A stretch of 64,000 bases of DNA from Epiperipatus broadwayi (GCA_028023455.1 JAQFVV010000205.1:498001-562000); one strand, 5' to 3'; numbered from the stretch's first letter, positions 48,087-59,779 are shown. The notes: generated by a model not told the origin, from the sequence alone. Translations and numbers: made by a program.

Positions 48087-48358
48087 ATATATATTTGGAA
48101 ATATTTGTGTGGAGTTATCCATTTATGATTTTTCAGTTAGAAAGCATTCATCCTAGAATAGTAGTAGCTAATGAAAACCAACTACCTATTCCAAGAGTTC
48201 CTCTTATGAATGCAATCAGATTGACAGTTTCATATTAATACTCCACCTAGGACAGTTGGTTTTACTTAGCTACTGCTCTAGGTTGAGTGCTTTTAATCAA
48301 GCAATTATAAATGAATAACTTTACACCTTAAATATCTAAAACATTCATTAAAATATTA
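48087..48358. mobile_element. TIR MITE, GTTATCCATT family, copy 2
   Basis: GTGTGGAGTTATCCATTTAT and GTTAGAAAGCATTCATCCTAG at the left are inverted at the right (TAGGTTGAGTGCTTTTAATC, AATTATAAATGAATAACTTT, ATCTAAAACATTCATTAAAA). The interior (about 48160-48260) carries its own inverted pair around CTAATGAAAACCAACTACC and GGTTTTACTTAG. The outer end TCTAAAACATTCATTAAAA matches, inverted, the TTTTAATGGATGTTTTAGA start of copy 1. The plus-strand 74-codon frame across it is not a gene. Confidence 0.65.
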
Positions 48359-48989
48359 AAATATAATCCATATATATAATATATAAATTTAATACCCGTT
48401 GTTTTAGAGACCATGTTTCTTTAATTTTACAATGCTTGTTGTATATTTGGTATATAAATTATTAACAGATGTGCTCAAGTATTGAGCTTTTTATTGGATT
48501 TCAATGTAAGAATTTTTTTTAAAACTGTAATAAGTATGATCACAAACTAATAAGAAGATGGCTTGATTAAAACTTCTCTAATTATTATTGCCATTTTACA
48601 TTTTATTAAATTTCTTTATTTTTCACATTAATTTTCCAGTACTTACAAGCAATTAAGTTTTCTGCCTAGTTGCAGTTCTACCATCTATTGTAAATTTGAG
48701 AAGATGATAGTCCTTAGTAAATACCTATCTGGTGCTGTCTTATATCTTCAGACTTGTTTATAGCTTACAACTTTCAATAGTAAAGCACTTTAGATCTATA
48801 TCTACTGCATCTGTATTTTTTGGATTGAATCCACTTTTCCTCTTGCAGTCATCTTTTACTTCTTTTTTTACTCTCAAGTTGTCAGCCTGATATTAAAAAC
48901 AATATATCTAAGCTAATTTCTTGCAGCACTTTAGAAACCATATATTTCAATATTGTCAATTTCAAAATTTGGAAATTAGGTCAAAGATA

Positions 48990-49110
48990 TTGGTATGACA
49001 ATCATTCATAGAGATTTGTTAAGCAGTATTACCTGAAATCTATCGATTACTCAAGCTTACACTAGATGGCAGAACTGCAGTGGAAGAAATAGATTTGCAA
49101 TTTAAAAATA
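48990..49110 (-). repeat. Fragment of the CAAACTC repeat family
   Basis: ATTACTCAAGCTTACACTAG followed by ATGGCAGAACTGCAGTGG resembles the reversed end of the family; strongly diverged. Confidence 0.35.
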
Positions 49111-50045
49111 ATGTGTGAGCAAGGGTCATGCAATGTTTTGTTAGTTTTTTACAACAAAATACTGTGAAACATTGGATCATCATCATCAGAGATAGTCTAG
49201 CCACTGTTTCCATATCTTAATATATTTCACAACTAATAAAATGTTTATAGAATTAAAATGTATGACATTTTTACATATTTTCTTATTAAGACAATGGATG
49301 GACTTATTCTTTGTTCTTTCTTTTTATTTTCACAATCATTTGGTTAAACTCTCGACTCCCTCATTAATCAATCTACATTGTAACAATATGAAGAAATAGA
49401 GTGAACCTTTGGTGATGGCACTCAACATCATCAACCCCAGTTAATGAATCAAATTTAAATATACAAATAATATAATGAATATGAGCATGAGAGATCAGCA
49501 AAAACAAAGACTAATTATAAGTTCATTAGCATTACAGATAAGAAAAAAACATTCACATCATGAATGATCACAAATATAAAATCAACAGTCACCTTTGGGA
49601 ATGGATTTGAAAGTTATCCACTATAGACCAGGCTAATTATTTAGTCCTTACTAAGCTTAGGGCAGATTATATAAACAGTAATATAGATGCACAGACTTAA
49701 TTGCTCATTCATAAGAACATAACAATTAAAAAAATAATGCTGGGATACTAAATCATGCTATCATCATCAATGTCCTACATCCACTTATTATCATGAATGG
49801 ACTGGCCAAAACTATAAACTTAATTTCAAATTAATAATAAAATAAAATTTAGTGAATGAACTTAAAAGGATATCCCTTTGCACTGACCAGGATCATATGG
49901 ATGTCCATAACACTAGAGATAAACCCCAATTCATATAACTGACTGCTATGAACATATTCAGCTCAGGGAGCAAAAGCTCTACAACTGTTACTGTGAACAA
50001 GAAATAAATAAGTAAATAAAACAATATTTTAAACTTATTTTAGGA
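49111..50045. other. AT-rich, nothing recognised
   Basis: No supported feature. Confidence 0.5.
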
Positions 50046-50120
50046 ACAAGGCAAAACTCTCCATACAGTAGTGCCAAACATTATGTGCTAGTACAAGAGC
50101 TGGTGATCATGTGATGCTTA
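50046..50120 (+). repeat. End fragment of the CAAACTC repeat family
   Basis: GGCAAAACTCTCCATACAGT followed by AGTGCCA is a near-consensus terminal repeat; the remainder of the element is missing. Confidence 0.6.
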
Positions 50121-51929
50121 TTTTAGGATTAAATAAATTTACTGGAATATTTTAAACAATGAAATATCAATTTATTAAATAGAAATAATAACAAAAAATG
50201 AAAGGTATGTAGGCTATGCTATAAATATGAATACATCATTCTGATTTTGATTAAAATAATCCAAAAAACATGCTATTATACATATCTCAATAAGTTTACA
50301 TAAAACACTAAATAAGTACTCCAATGTGCTGTAAAATAATTTAAAGATAATATCTTTGAATTGTCATCAACTAATAATAAAAATTCATTTTTGTAATATA
50401 TATTTTAACATATATGTGGTTGGTGACTGATTTTAATATATACGTGTTTGATGACTGATGTTAATATATATGAGTACCCATTCAAATTTGTGTGCACATA
50501 TTGGCATTTATAAAAAAATAAACTATATCTTTAGAAGAAAATTAATTCTATGTTATATATATAAAACCAATGCACACATATGTACATTTTACTATTATCG
50601 TCTTTACAAATCAAAATTATTAATACCTTTTAGATAAAAGTTTTTTTTTAAAAATTAATTCTACAATCCTTCATAATTTTTTTTTTTCACATTATTTTTA
50701 ATTAATTGTAAAGATCTTTCAAATATTGCTAGCAAGTTCTTTTGTTCTCCAATAAAGATTTTTGGAGTTTTTTTTTTAATTTGAAAAGTAAAATACAAAC
50801 TAGAATCAATTCTATTTTTAGATGCATAAGTTAAAACAAATCTTATTTACTTTTAAACTTATAAATTAGAGAGTTTAACTGCAAAATCGAGTATTTAAAA
50901 TAATCATTTTAATAAATTATTTTTATTTACCACATTTTATATATTTGACTGACCATAATTATATGTTTGTTGTTCTTTGCATATAGATTTATCAGCATAT
51001 GTATAGTCATAGCATGGTAATTTTTCAGCAAGCCAATGAAACCTCTTGGTAAGCAGGTTCATTAAGACTAGCTTATTGACATCTTCAGGAAAGGTATAAA
51101 TTAGGTAATTGATGGCATTCAGTCATCTCCATTCAGTCTATAATTTGGATGACTTCAGGCATGCCATATATTTAATACATAATGTGGGCTATGGAATGCA
51201 AAAAAGCAGGTCCCTGCTTCCATGTGAAGTCAAACTACCATTGTACCATTAGTGGCAGACTGACTTCTTATCTTGTGTTATAACATCATAGTAATAACAA
51301 TGATGTAAAGCTGTTGTGTCATAAACAATTCAAATTCACTTTTTTATAGTATAGCATGGAATTTGAAAACAATAATTAAAAAACAAGTTAATGTCTGTTT
51401 TTTTAATTCACTTAATTAAACCCAAATGTTTATCTAAGTGTGTTTTTAATCTTTTGAAAAATATAATTGGAAAAATTTTATCACAAGCTTTAATCCAAAA
51501 TTTTTTTTAATTTACTTTAAAATAAGGGAATTTTATAATTACCAGTATAACTTATTATAACATAAAAATAAGCTTGTTTTAGATTTCAAAAACAGAATTA
51601 ATAAAACACTAAATAGACTTTTTTAATACTTGATTTAAAGTAATTTATAATAATTTTTGGTATGAAAATTATTATTTAACTCTTAACTGTTATTCCAGTA
51701 TACTTTTTTAAAATAAATATCCCAAAAAAAATTGTTTGTGTTCATTTCTACTTTTCATTTCAATTTTATATAAATACATGTGCACACACTACTATGTTGT
51801 TTGCCATAAGTTGTATAAAAGTTTCAATATCCAGGCAGAGATTTTAACATATATTTTAGCTCAGATTTCAATAATCTTACAATAAGCAGCTTAATATAAT
51901 TAGTATGTCATTCTGCACAATATGGTGCA
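50121..51929. other. AT-rich, nothing recognised
   Basis: An AAGCAGGTCCCTGCTT hairpin near 51205 is the only structured item; no gene or known repeat. Confidence 0.45.
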
Positions 51930-52890
51930 ATGATTAGGATTAGGATTAGAGCAGGGTAAAGAGCTCTAGAGCCCAAGATTCATAGATCGCAATTCCAATT
52001 CTGTCATTTCCGATGCTTCGTTTCTTATAAACTTTAGATCAACTATAAAGTTCAAAGACAATAGTTTGAGACTCTTATGCTTGACCTTCTTATGCATTTC
52101 TGAATGATAAATCACTTAATTACTGTACTTTCTCAATTCCCAGAATGCTTTGCTGCAGGAGTAAAGTGGAAGATTCTGGAGCTCAATGCTCATGGATTGC
52201 AGCCCAGCTCTGTCATTTGTGATGATCAAACTACTTATGAATTCCTGAATAATAAAATGTCAATTTCTATATTCTTTCTGAATACCCAGCATGCTTTATG
52301 GCAATGGTGGAATGGCAGACTGTGTTGCTTCAGGAACATGGATTACAGCTCAACTCTTCCACTTACGATGCCTGAACTTATGAATTCCTGAATAATAAGC
52401 CATTCAATTGCTATATTCTTTCTGAGTTCCCAGCATCCTTTGCTGCAGTGATGGAGTAGCAGACTGGTCCACGGATTACAGCCTAGCTCTGTCACTTCTG
52501 ATGTAAGCTTAAACTTACTAATGAACATCTGAATAATAAAACACTCAATTATCATAGGATTTTTTAAGTTCCCAGCATGCTTTGCTGCAGCAGTAGACTC
52601 TGAAGCTCAAGGCCAATGCATTATAGCCAAGCCCTATCACTTCTGATGCTTGAACTTCTTATGAAATCTTGAAGAGTAAATCATTTAATTATTGCATTCT
52701 GTCTGAGTTCCCAGCATGCTTTTGGTGCAAAGGTAGAGCAGCAGACTTTTATGCTCATGGCCCATAGATTACTGAGTTTTCCTGCATGCTTTGCAGAGTA
52801 GTAGAGACACAAACTCTGAAGATCAAAACCCATGGATCACAACTCCAGCCCAACACTTCTGATGCTTGAATTTCTTATGAGAAAATATAA
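51930..52890 (+). repeat. Tandem array of a SINE-like unit, period about 142 bp
   Basis: The junction CCCAGCATGCTTTGCTGCAG (or close variants) recurs at 52139, 52285, 52429, 52571 and 52710, with a shortened unit at 52791. Spacings are 146, 144, 142, 139 and 81. Each unit has a tRNA-like head (GTAGAGTAGCAGACTCTGGA in the clearest case), GAGCTCAAGGCCCATGGATT, CAGCTCTGTCACTTCTGATG, GAATTCCTGAATAATAAA. The same unit exists as single dispersed copies at 2992, 7600, 8012 and 24727. The plus-strand frame at 52104-52391 and its minus-strand partner run through the array and are not genes. Confidence 0.75.
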
Positions 52891-52923
52891 TGGTCAAATA
52901 TTTAATACAATTTATTTGTCCAT

Positions 52924-53228
52924 AATCATCATCATCATCAACCATTATCAATCCACTGCAGGATGAAGGTCTCTCCAAGTTCAATCCATCTTTTCCTATC
53001 TTTAGCTTCTCTTCTCCACATCACCCCTGCACATTTTCTTATTTCATCCATCCATCTCACATGTGGTCTCTTTCTGAATCTTTTAAATTTATTGGAATCC
53101 AGTTTAAAATTTCAATTGTCCATCTATTATCATCTCTTCTAGCAATATGTCCAGCCCAACTCCACTTCAGTCTTTTAATTATTCCAATGCGGTCAGTAAC
53201 ATCTGTTTGTTCTCTTACCCATACATTG
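52924..53228 (-). mobile_element. RTE LINE, 3' fragment C
   Basis: The last 305 bases of the RTE family on the minus strand, from the ATGATGATGATG tail back through the codons for GETFILQW, RWMDEI and WAGHIARRDD-type motifs. It is cut at about 53228 within the VWVR region, typical 5' truncation during target-primed insertion. It lies just after the SINE-like array. Confidence 0.85.
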
Positions 53229-53256
53229 TTAATGGAACATATATATAAATGAAATA

Positions 53257-53397
53257 ATCAATCTAAATAAGACGAAAACAAACAACTAATGATAATTATA
53301 TTTGTATAATTAAATAGGTCTCAATGGAGATGAAAGCCTGTTAGATAAATATAACTATCATTAGTTGTTTATTTCAATCTTATTTAAATTGATTAGT
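53257..53397. repeat. Palindromic repeat
   Basis: AATCAATCTAAATAAGACGA with AAACAACTAATGATAATTAT at the left is inverted at the right (ATAACTATCATTAGTTGTTT, AATCTTATTTAAATTGATT). Arms are about 48 bases around a 45-base centre. Probably a MITE; starts about 28 bases past RTE fragment C. Confidence 0.7.
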
Positions 53398-54631
53398 AAA
53401 TTTCTTATCAACTCCAAAGCAATAAATCATTTATTTATTTTTATCATTTTTATTTTGTAATGTCTATTTTTTACTTTATTATCATAGTACTTTAAATTTT
53501 TAATATATAAACTGATGTACCTTTTAAATATCCTTTGTTATTTAACGTTGTTTACACAAATACATTTGGGAGCGTGTTTAATTAAAAAAAACAGATTATA
53601 TTAATCTTTAATTAAGGTTTAAAGTTTATATTTAGTCTAGAGACAATCTCTAGTTTAGCTAAAGATTAATGACAATCATTACTATATTTATCTAGACTGG
53701 AGGATGTCATAGCTGTGGGTGGGAGTGAGTTTAACATTTGTAAATCAAAATGGGATAAATTTACAACTGCAAGCATTTGATAAGTTTCATAGGCCTTTTT
53801 GATCTTAAAGTAATTTTTTATACCCATTATATAAACCTCTTTTAGGGGGTTCTGAAAAACAAGAAACCATTTTTTATTATTATAAACGAAATTTTCTTTC
53901 CAAAATAAATTATGAAATGAATTATAGTCATGTAGTTAGCTATTCATCAACTACACCCCTATAATTTACATCTTAATTATTCATTAGTTTTTTACTTCAA
54001 AGACTAGCATTAAATGAAGATATTCTGCTATATATGATCTTCTAATACTTACTTTAATTCACTACTGGTATGGAGTTCCAGAATCTTGCTCAGCGGATCT
54101 ATGAAAGTGAAATGAGATCTTCTTTTTGAAATAGCCCATATTCTCATTTCAATTTGAGTTGGTTGTCAAATCTTCTCTCTCCTATTGATCCCATGAACTC
54201 ACTACTGTACGTTTTCTTTTATTAATTTTAAATACATCACCACATGTCAAAAGATTTGTCTTTTATTAATTTAACCAAAAGAGCCCGCATCTTTGCTTCA
54301 TATAGAGCAATTGAACAAATGTAAACATTCGTAGTTTACATGTAGAAATTAAACTCAGACTAACAAGTAGAGACTTCTTTTTTTAAAGTAAAAACAATTT
54401 CAATAATGATCAATTAATGAATATTCTTAGATGTGGGGTATGCTGTCTTAAGTAATCAAGATTCAATAAAGAGCCATTGACATCTGCCAGTGGGAGTAAA
54501 TTATGTTAAATTCTATAATATGTTACCATATCATTAATAAATGCTAAACTTTGGTTTTTCTTTATATAGCAGTAATTATATAATTTGTTTCTGAGATAGT
54601 CACATGACACTTGTGCACCTGAGTGAAAGTT
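53398..54631. other. AT-rich, nothing recognised
   Basis: No supported feature. Confidence 0.5.
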
Positions 54632-55260
54632 TAAGCATAACATTTTTATTGACCAAACAGGTTTATATTGACTTTATTCAGGTGATAATGCGGTAAGTTG
54701 TTAATTTTAATAAGCATAACATTTTTATTGACCAAACAGGTTTATATTGACTTTATTCAGGTGATAATGTGGTAAGTTGTTAATTTTAAATTAGTCCCCT
54801 GAGCACCTTAAAGGTTGGTTAAGCCCAACGGATCAATTGATCAAACAGATATTTATTTTACTTAGATGAGAATCAATTCAAGAACTTGTTGCTCTCTAAT
54901 CAGACATTAAACTACTGCACTAAACTATTCTAAACCATCATAAAAATGCAGAAAAAATTATTCACCTTAATAGTGAATTGAGAACAACTTTTCAATTGGT
55001 CTAACACATTTTTTTATATTTTACTTAGATGATGAATCAATTCAAGAACTTTTTGCTCTTTAGTCAGCCACTCATTGCACTAACCCATTTTCACTATTTT
55101 GTATTATGAGTATGCAGGAAATTGTTGCTCTTAATTCAGATACTTGATCGCTTTAATTCTGAATTGAACATTCAATTGATAAAACAGATTTTTTTACTTT
55201 ATTTAGATGATAATCAATTTAGGAACTCATTGTTCTTTAAACAGATATCAAACACTGCAG
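54632..55260 (+). repeat. Degenerate tandem repeat
   Basis: A 79-base segment starting TAAGCATAACATTTTTATTG at 54632 is repeated immediately at 54711 with a single base difference (CGG versus TGG). Downstream, three diverged longer units begin at about 54833, 54992 and 55172. Each has CAATTGATCAAACAG-like sequence, TTACTTAGATGATAATCAAT, AAGAACTTGTTGCTCTTTA and ACTGCA. The recent 79-base duplication overlies an older array. Confidence 0.7.
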
Positions 55261-55413
55261 GTACAAAAAAGAAAATTTAAAGAAGCTGCTCACATGACAA
55301 TGGCAAAAAGTCCCATAAGCCAACCTAGTGTGACTATACACAATGTATGGAAACCACTAATCAACTTTGCTCTTAGGAAAAAGTGGAGAAATCAGGAGGA
55401 ACCTCACAGATAA
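55250..55413 (+). other. Short open frame, possible retroelement tail
   Basis: An open frame gives KRKFKEAAHMTMAKSPISQ and then NVWKPLINFALR before a stop at 55411-55413. A K-[IF]-KEA-x-H segment followed by a short spacer and W-x-PL is vaguely like the sequence after the GIY-YIG endonuclease in Penelope-like elements, but nothing upstream confirms it. It may equally be chance. Confidence 0.2.
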
Positions 55414-55440
55414 GTATATGAAATTTCTATTGACTGTTGC

Positions 55441-55640
55441 CTTTGGCAGGATAACTCAGTTGGTTAGAGTGTTACATTAAAATTCAATAATCAAGAATCT
55501 AAGGACCCAGGTTTGAATCCAATACTAATACTGTCACTGGTCAGGTCAGAAACAACTGAAAGAGAGGGGAGAATAATATCTCTTGAAATGTTGTGCATAT
55601 ACTAACCTGTTTGATGTGCTATTGCTAACAGTTGAATGTA
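55441..55640 (+). repeat. tRNA-derived SINE
   Basis: A box ATAACTCAGTTGGTTAGAG at 55451 and B box GGTTTGAATCC at 55510-55520 are both close to consensus, 55-60 bases apart. The anticodon arm does not fold and the acceptor stem is not paired, so this is a SINE head rather than a tRNA gene. The body continues with ACTGGTCAGGTCAGAAACAA and a run to about 55640 (AATAAAGTTAAATTTTTTT). It is a different family from the SINE-like array at 51930. Confidence 0.7.
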
Positions 55641-57212
55641 TTGGAACATTTAAATAAAGTTAAATTTTTTTAAGGACATTCAATACACATATTAGATGAT
55701 GAAAATAGTCCAATATAAAAATACAACTGCCCTAAATCATGTGTACTATTTTTTATAGTAAGTACCCCATATTTATTAGCATATCTTTAACAATCGCCCA
55801 TATTTTACTTTGTCTTGGATTTTTCTTGACAATAATTAAATCATTTTACTACAAATTTAACTAAATACCAAAGAGGAGGTATTCCCTGTCAATACAAATT
55901 TCACTTCCTGTCAGTATAAATTACACTTCCTGTTAATATTAATTAAAATGATTAGAACAGAATCGAAGCTAAGTAAACAAATCTTAATATATATATAGTT
56001 TGAGATAGAGTAGAGGATGGGTATAGATTAAAAATCCTAAGTTCAAATCTTTTTATTTATTATAGAAACATTTGGTATACTGAATGAATAGGTTAATTAA
56101 AAATTCGTCTACATATATAGATAATATAGGTCACTTCACTACGAAATCGTTTAAAATTGATATAAACTTTTTATCCAGACAAGTTATTAATATATTAATT
56201 TTTCTCAAAGGTGTTGGAAGCAGTTATGAGAAACCTTCATTCATTTTAATGACGGTCATAAATGATTAATAACTAGAGAAGTTCATTTTAAAAAATAGAA
56301 TCAAATTTTCCATTGAGTAAATGGAAATATAAAAACCAGTTTTAAAAAACAATCATTAAGACGTTTCTTAATTCAATATTTTCAATAAAGTTATCGCAGT
56401 TTAAAATAAAAACAAACCCGGAATTAAAAATTCTACTATATATATAAAAGATTTGTTGACATAAAATTACAAACAAATATACGCAATTCTTCTGAAATTG
56501 AAAAAATTTCCATTGGTTGATCCAAGAAATCTGTTATAAAATGAATGCTAATGAAAGATGTCTTGTTGAAGCAAATGTCTTTTATGAGTCAGTATTATGA
56601 TAACTTTTCCTAATCTTCTGATGATTAAGGAAATATATATTCTTGAAGATATATAATGCAGGTTTGTTTCTAGAACAAGCAGGCGTTTCTCTCTGTCTAC
56701 GTTTGTCATCACTTAAGATAAGGTAGGACTAGTTGTCATGAGTTTCTATCACGATTAATCATCTTCCTATACCATGTCTATGCAGCCATATTTATCCTTT
56801 AACTCCTTTCTTACTTTAATTCTCATTTCATTCTTTTTTGTTTAGCTCAAGACTGCACAATTAGAGAAGCAATGAAAGGAATAGGCTTAATAAGTTGGTA
56901 GTCCTTGACTGTTATTTTTGTATTAGACACTATAATCACTGATGGAACTGGATTTGAGAGACAAGTTTCAGATATCAAAGACTGTATGTTTAATTAGATC
57001 TATTTAGGGATTCCACTATCTTCCTAGAATAGGGAGAAAGCTTAAAAATATGATATAAAAATGGCCTTTATTGAAAAGTTGGCAAAGTTGTTGCACATGG
57101 TGAATTATGCATTAAATTGATAGAAATAATATTTACCAGTAGTAATGACAAAGTAGAAATTAGTGGTGGTTCTAGAGATAAGTAAAAGTGTTAACAGTTC
57201 TTATTTATGAAC
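55641..57212. other. AT-rich, nothing recognised
   Basis: A possible tRNA-like piece near 56003-56050 (GATAGAGTAGAGGATGG and AAGTTCAAATC) is too degraded to call. Confidence 0.45.
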
Positions 57213-57564
57213 TTAAGACCAGGACACTTAACAGAAGAGCTGTACATATATTGCAGACCATTCAATGAAGAATGGAGAAATGGATGTATAGAAAACAAAA
57301 TACATGGGTGTGAGAACAAACAGGTGTTACTGACATCATTAAAATAATTAAAAGAATGAAATGGAGTTGGGATGGACATATTGCTAAAAGAGATGATAAT
57401 AGATGGACAATTGAAATCTTAATCTTATTTCAAAATATTGTAAAAGATCTAGAAAGAGATCACATATGAGTTGGATGAATGATACGGAGAAAAGAGGCTA
57501 GAGATTGAAGACAATGAAATGAACTTAAAGAAACCTTCATCCTGCAGTGGATTGATAATGGTTG
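57213..57564 (+). pseudogene. RTE LINE, 3' fragment D
   Basis: The C-terminal coding region of the RTE family, older than copies A to C. ACACTTAACAGAAGAGC, ACAAACAGGTGTTACTGAC, TGGACATATTGCTAAAAGAG and CTTCATCCTGCAGTGGATTG follow in the right order with substitutions and deletions. The tail ends at GATAATGGTTGAAAATG without the TGATGA repeats. Confidence 0.8.
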
Positions 57565-57599
57565 AAAATGATAGAAACATGGAAAATGTGAACTTTAAC

Positions 57600-58510
57600 T
57601 GATACAAACATGACAAGACCAGATTGGAAGGCAGCCACTGTGAGTAAGAAGCTATCAAGATTTAAGATTCAGTGGAAGTTTAAAAGAATGAAAAGTAATC
57701 ACAAAGGTTTTTTGGAAGGGGAGCTCAATCTATGAAAGGAGAATACATACATGGTCTTACATTTGCAGTAAAGTCTAATTCAGTGTCTGTGGAGTTTCTC
57801 ACTGTATCAATGAAAAACTACTATTAAAATTGCCTACCATAATGGTACCCTTGCTAATTTTATTAGTGCATATGTTCTGACATTAGATTCAGAGAAATCT
57901 AAGAATAAAAATCTTTACTCCTTGCTAGATAGCATTATTACAGAAATATTATTAAAAGATCATTTTTGTTTTTCTTGGAGACTTTAATCCATAATAGCAC
58001 TTAAAATTTGTTGAAAATAATTGTATCAGTATAATAAGATCAAATAGTGTTTTATGACGCCCACTTTGATTAGGCAGTAAATTTGCTATAAAAATATGGC
58101 TACATCTATAATAAAAATAATGGCATTTAATGGACTGCATAATTTAAAATAACGGTAACCTTTTTGGCTTGCTGGTAATTTTTAGTAGCCACCCACATTG
58201 GATATTAACAGCACACGGGCATGTGATTGGAATAACTCCAACATTAATAATCTCACTATAATAGCTGAACCTATCCTCTGAGTACCTGATTTATCCCTTT
58301 TAAGAAAATTCTGGGTGAAGATTAACAGAATCAAAACAAGCCAGGATAGATATGGTTATATATTACCCAATTGGGGATTTATATACTCTCCAAATTGTGA
58401 ATGTGGAAGAACACAAATCATGAAATATATTTACAAGAAGTGTCAAAGTTACCAGGCCCCTCTTGTGCTCTTTGTTCTACATAACTTGAAGTGGCTCTTG
58501 ATTGATTAAA
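57600..58510 (+). pseudogene. Decayed LINE: endonuclease and C-terminal remnants
   Basis: Two separated pieces probably come from one non-LTR element. At about 57700-57990 endonuclease-like segments appear in several frames: GFFWKGSS, TFAVKSNS, ANFISAYVLTLDSEKS, YSLLDSIITEILLKDH and LGDFN. These follow the FAVKS, ISAYAPT and GDFN order of AP-type endonucleases. At 58315-58460 the C-terminal KINRIKTSQDRYGYILPNWG, SPNCECG and a degraded MKYIYKKCQ recall the LNR.RTGHGR, WG, CDCG, H...C tail. The reverse transcriptase between them is absent, so a large internal deletion is inferred. The lineage differs from the RTE and Tx1/L1-like copies. Confidence 0.6.
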
Positions 58511-59378
58511 AACTGCTAATGTAAAAAGTGCCTTTGTGCAAGGCAAATTTGCCCTTCTTTCTGCCCATTCTATAAAATAGAAATTTGTAAATTAAAAGAC
58601 ACTTTTCCAGTGCTTTCACAAAATCTTGAAAATATAGTTTTACTCTTAGTATCATCTAATATTCCAGTTAAAGAATTTTATTATCCATTAAAGAAGTAAT
58701 GGACACTTTATCTGCAGTAATAAAAACAAGAATTTCTAATTGAATCGACGTTACACTTAATTCATATTATTTACCAAATAAAAATAAGTTTAGTTTATCA
58801 GATTTTTATTAAAGATGTTTTATCAATATATTTATCAGGGTATTTTTTATATATATAAAAATACGTGAGGGGAGGGAGGGGGCTATTGGAATCTTTAGAA
58901 TATTTCTCAAATTTTTTTAAATCAATACGTAGTCTCTATCTTAATTTTATTTTTTAGCCTAAATTCAATAAATCTCATTATATTTCGTTTATTATTTACT
59001 GTTCTACGAGACCCTAAAGAAAACCGCATATGGTATGAATGAATGAGACCTGAAAGTTTGCGGAATTAATGGGGAATAGAAACTGAATTAAAAGTATGGA
59101 AAGATTATCCTGCATTGAATCGACTTTGGTCAAAATTAGTAATGGATTACAAACAAATGAAAAAAAAAATGTTATCGATAATTGTACATTCTTGCAATTA
59201 ACATGTGCTTTCTTTGGTCTCAGAATCAATGACAGAAAAATACTCATTGTTTTTTTTCTTATTTTATTATTCCATCAAACTCTAATTTCGTTGGATTACT
59301 CGTTGACAAATCATGGTTCTAAATACAATGTTCTCTAGCATTGATCATTTTTTATTTTTCTAATTTGAATGGATATTG
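58511..59378. other. AT-rich, nothing recognised
   Basis: A purine-rich patch (GGGGAGGGAGGGGG near 58870) is the only notable composition; open frames around 59014-59338 on both strands overlap and carry no motif. Confidence 0.45.
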
Positions 59379-59450
59379 CAGTGGTTAGCAACGTTTTTTT
59401 TTTTTTTTTTTTAACCGGGGATCATTCTTTTTATATTGGACATTTTGCAT
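59379..59450 (+). mobile_element. Possible hAT-like terminal repeat
   Basis: CAGTGGTTAGCAACG followed by a run of about 19 T and AACCGGGGATCATTC resembles the terminus of a hAT element (CAGTGGTTCTCAACC-type end, then ACCGGGG-CC). No matching opposite end was found downstream. Confidence 0.35.
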
Positions 59451-59779
59451 TTTGGTCATAAATCAAACAAACAATCAATGATATAAAGTAATAAATATTG
59501 ACCATGAATGATATAAATAAAATACATTGTTAAGCATATAAAGATAAAAAAGTATATATATATTTTATAATGCAAAGTCAATTGCAAAATATAATGAGAT
59601 TGCTTTGTAGAATAACATTTCAATAGAATTGATTTAAAAAATAGAAAACAATGGAAACATACACATATCATCTAGTACAAATTACAATAACAATTATGTC
59701 AATGACTTCCTTAATGTTATTTATATCTGCACAAAATCGCTAAACCTAGATTATAGTTTGACACTTTTATATGAAACAG

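Noticed and set aside
52104-52555. Overlapping frames on both strands in the SINE-like array
   Set aside because: They follow the repeat period and have repeated residues from the tandem units; repeat-derived.
55441-55540. Functional tRNA gene
   Set aside because: A and B boxes are good, but the acceptor and anticodon stems do not pair and extra bases separate the arms; called a SINE head instead.
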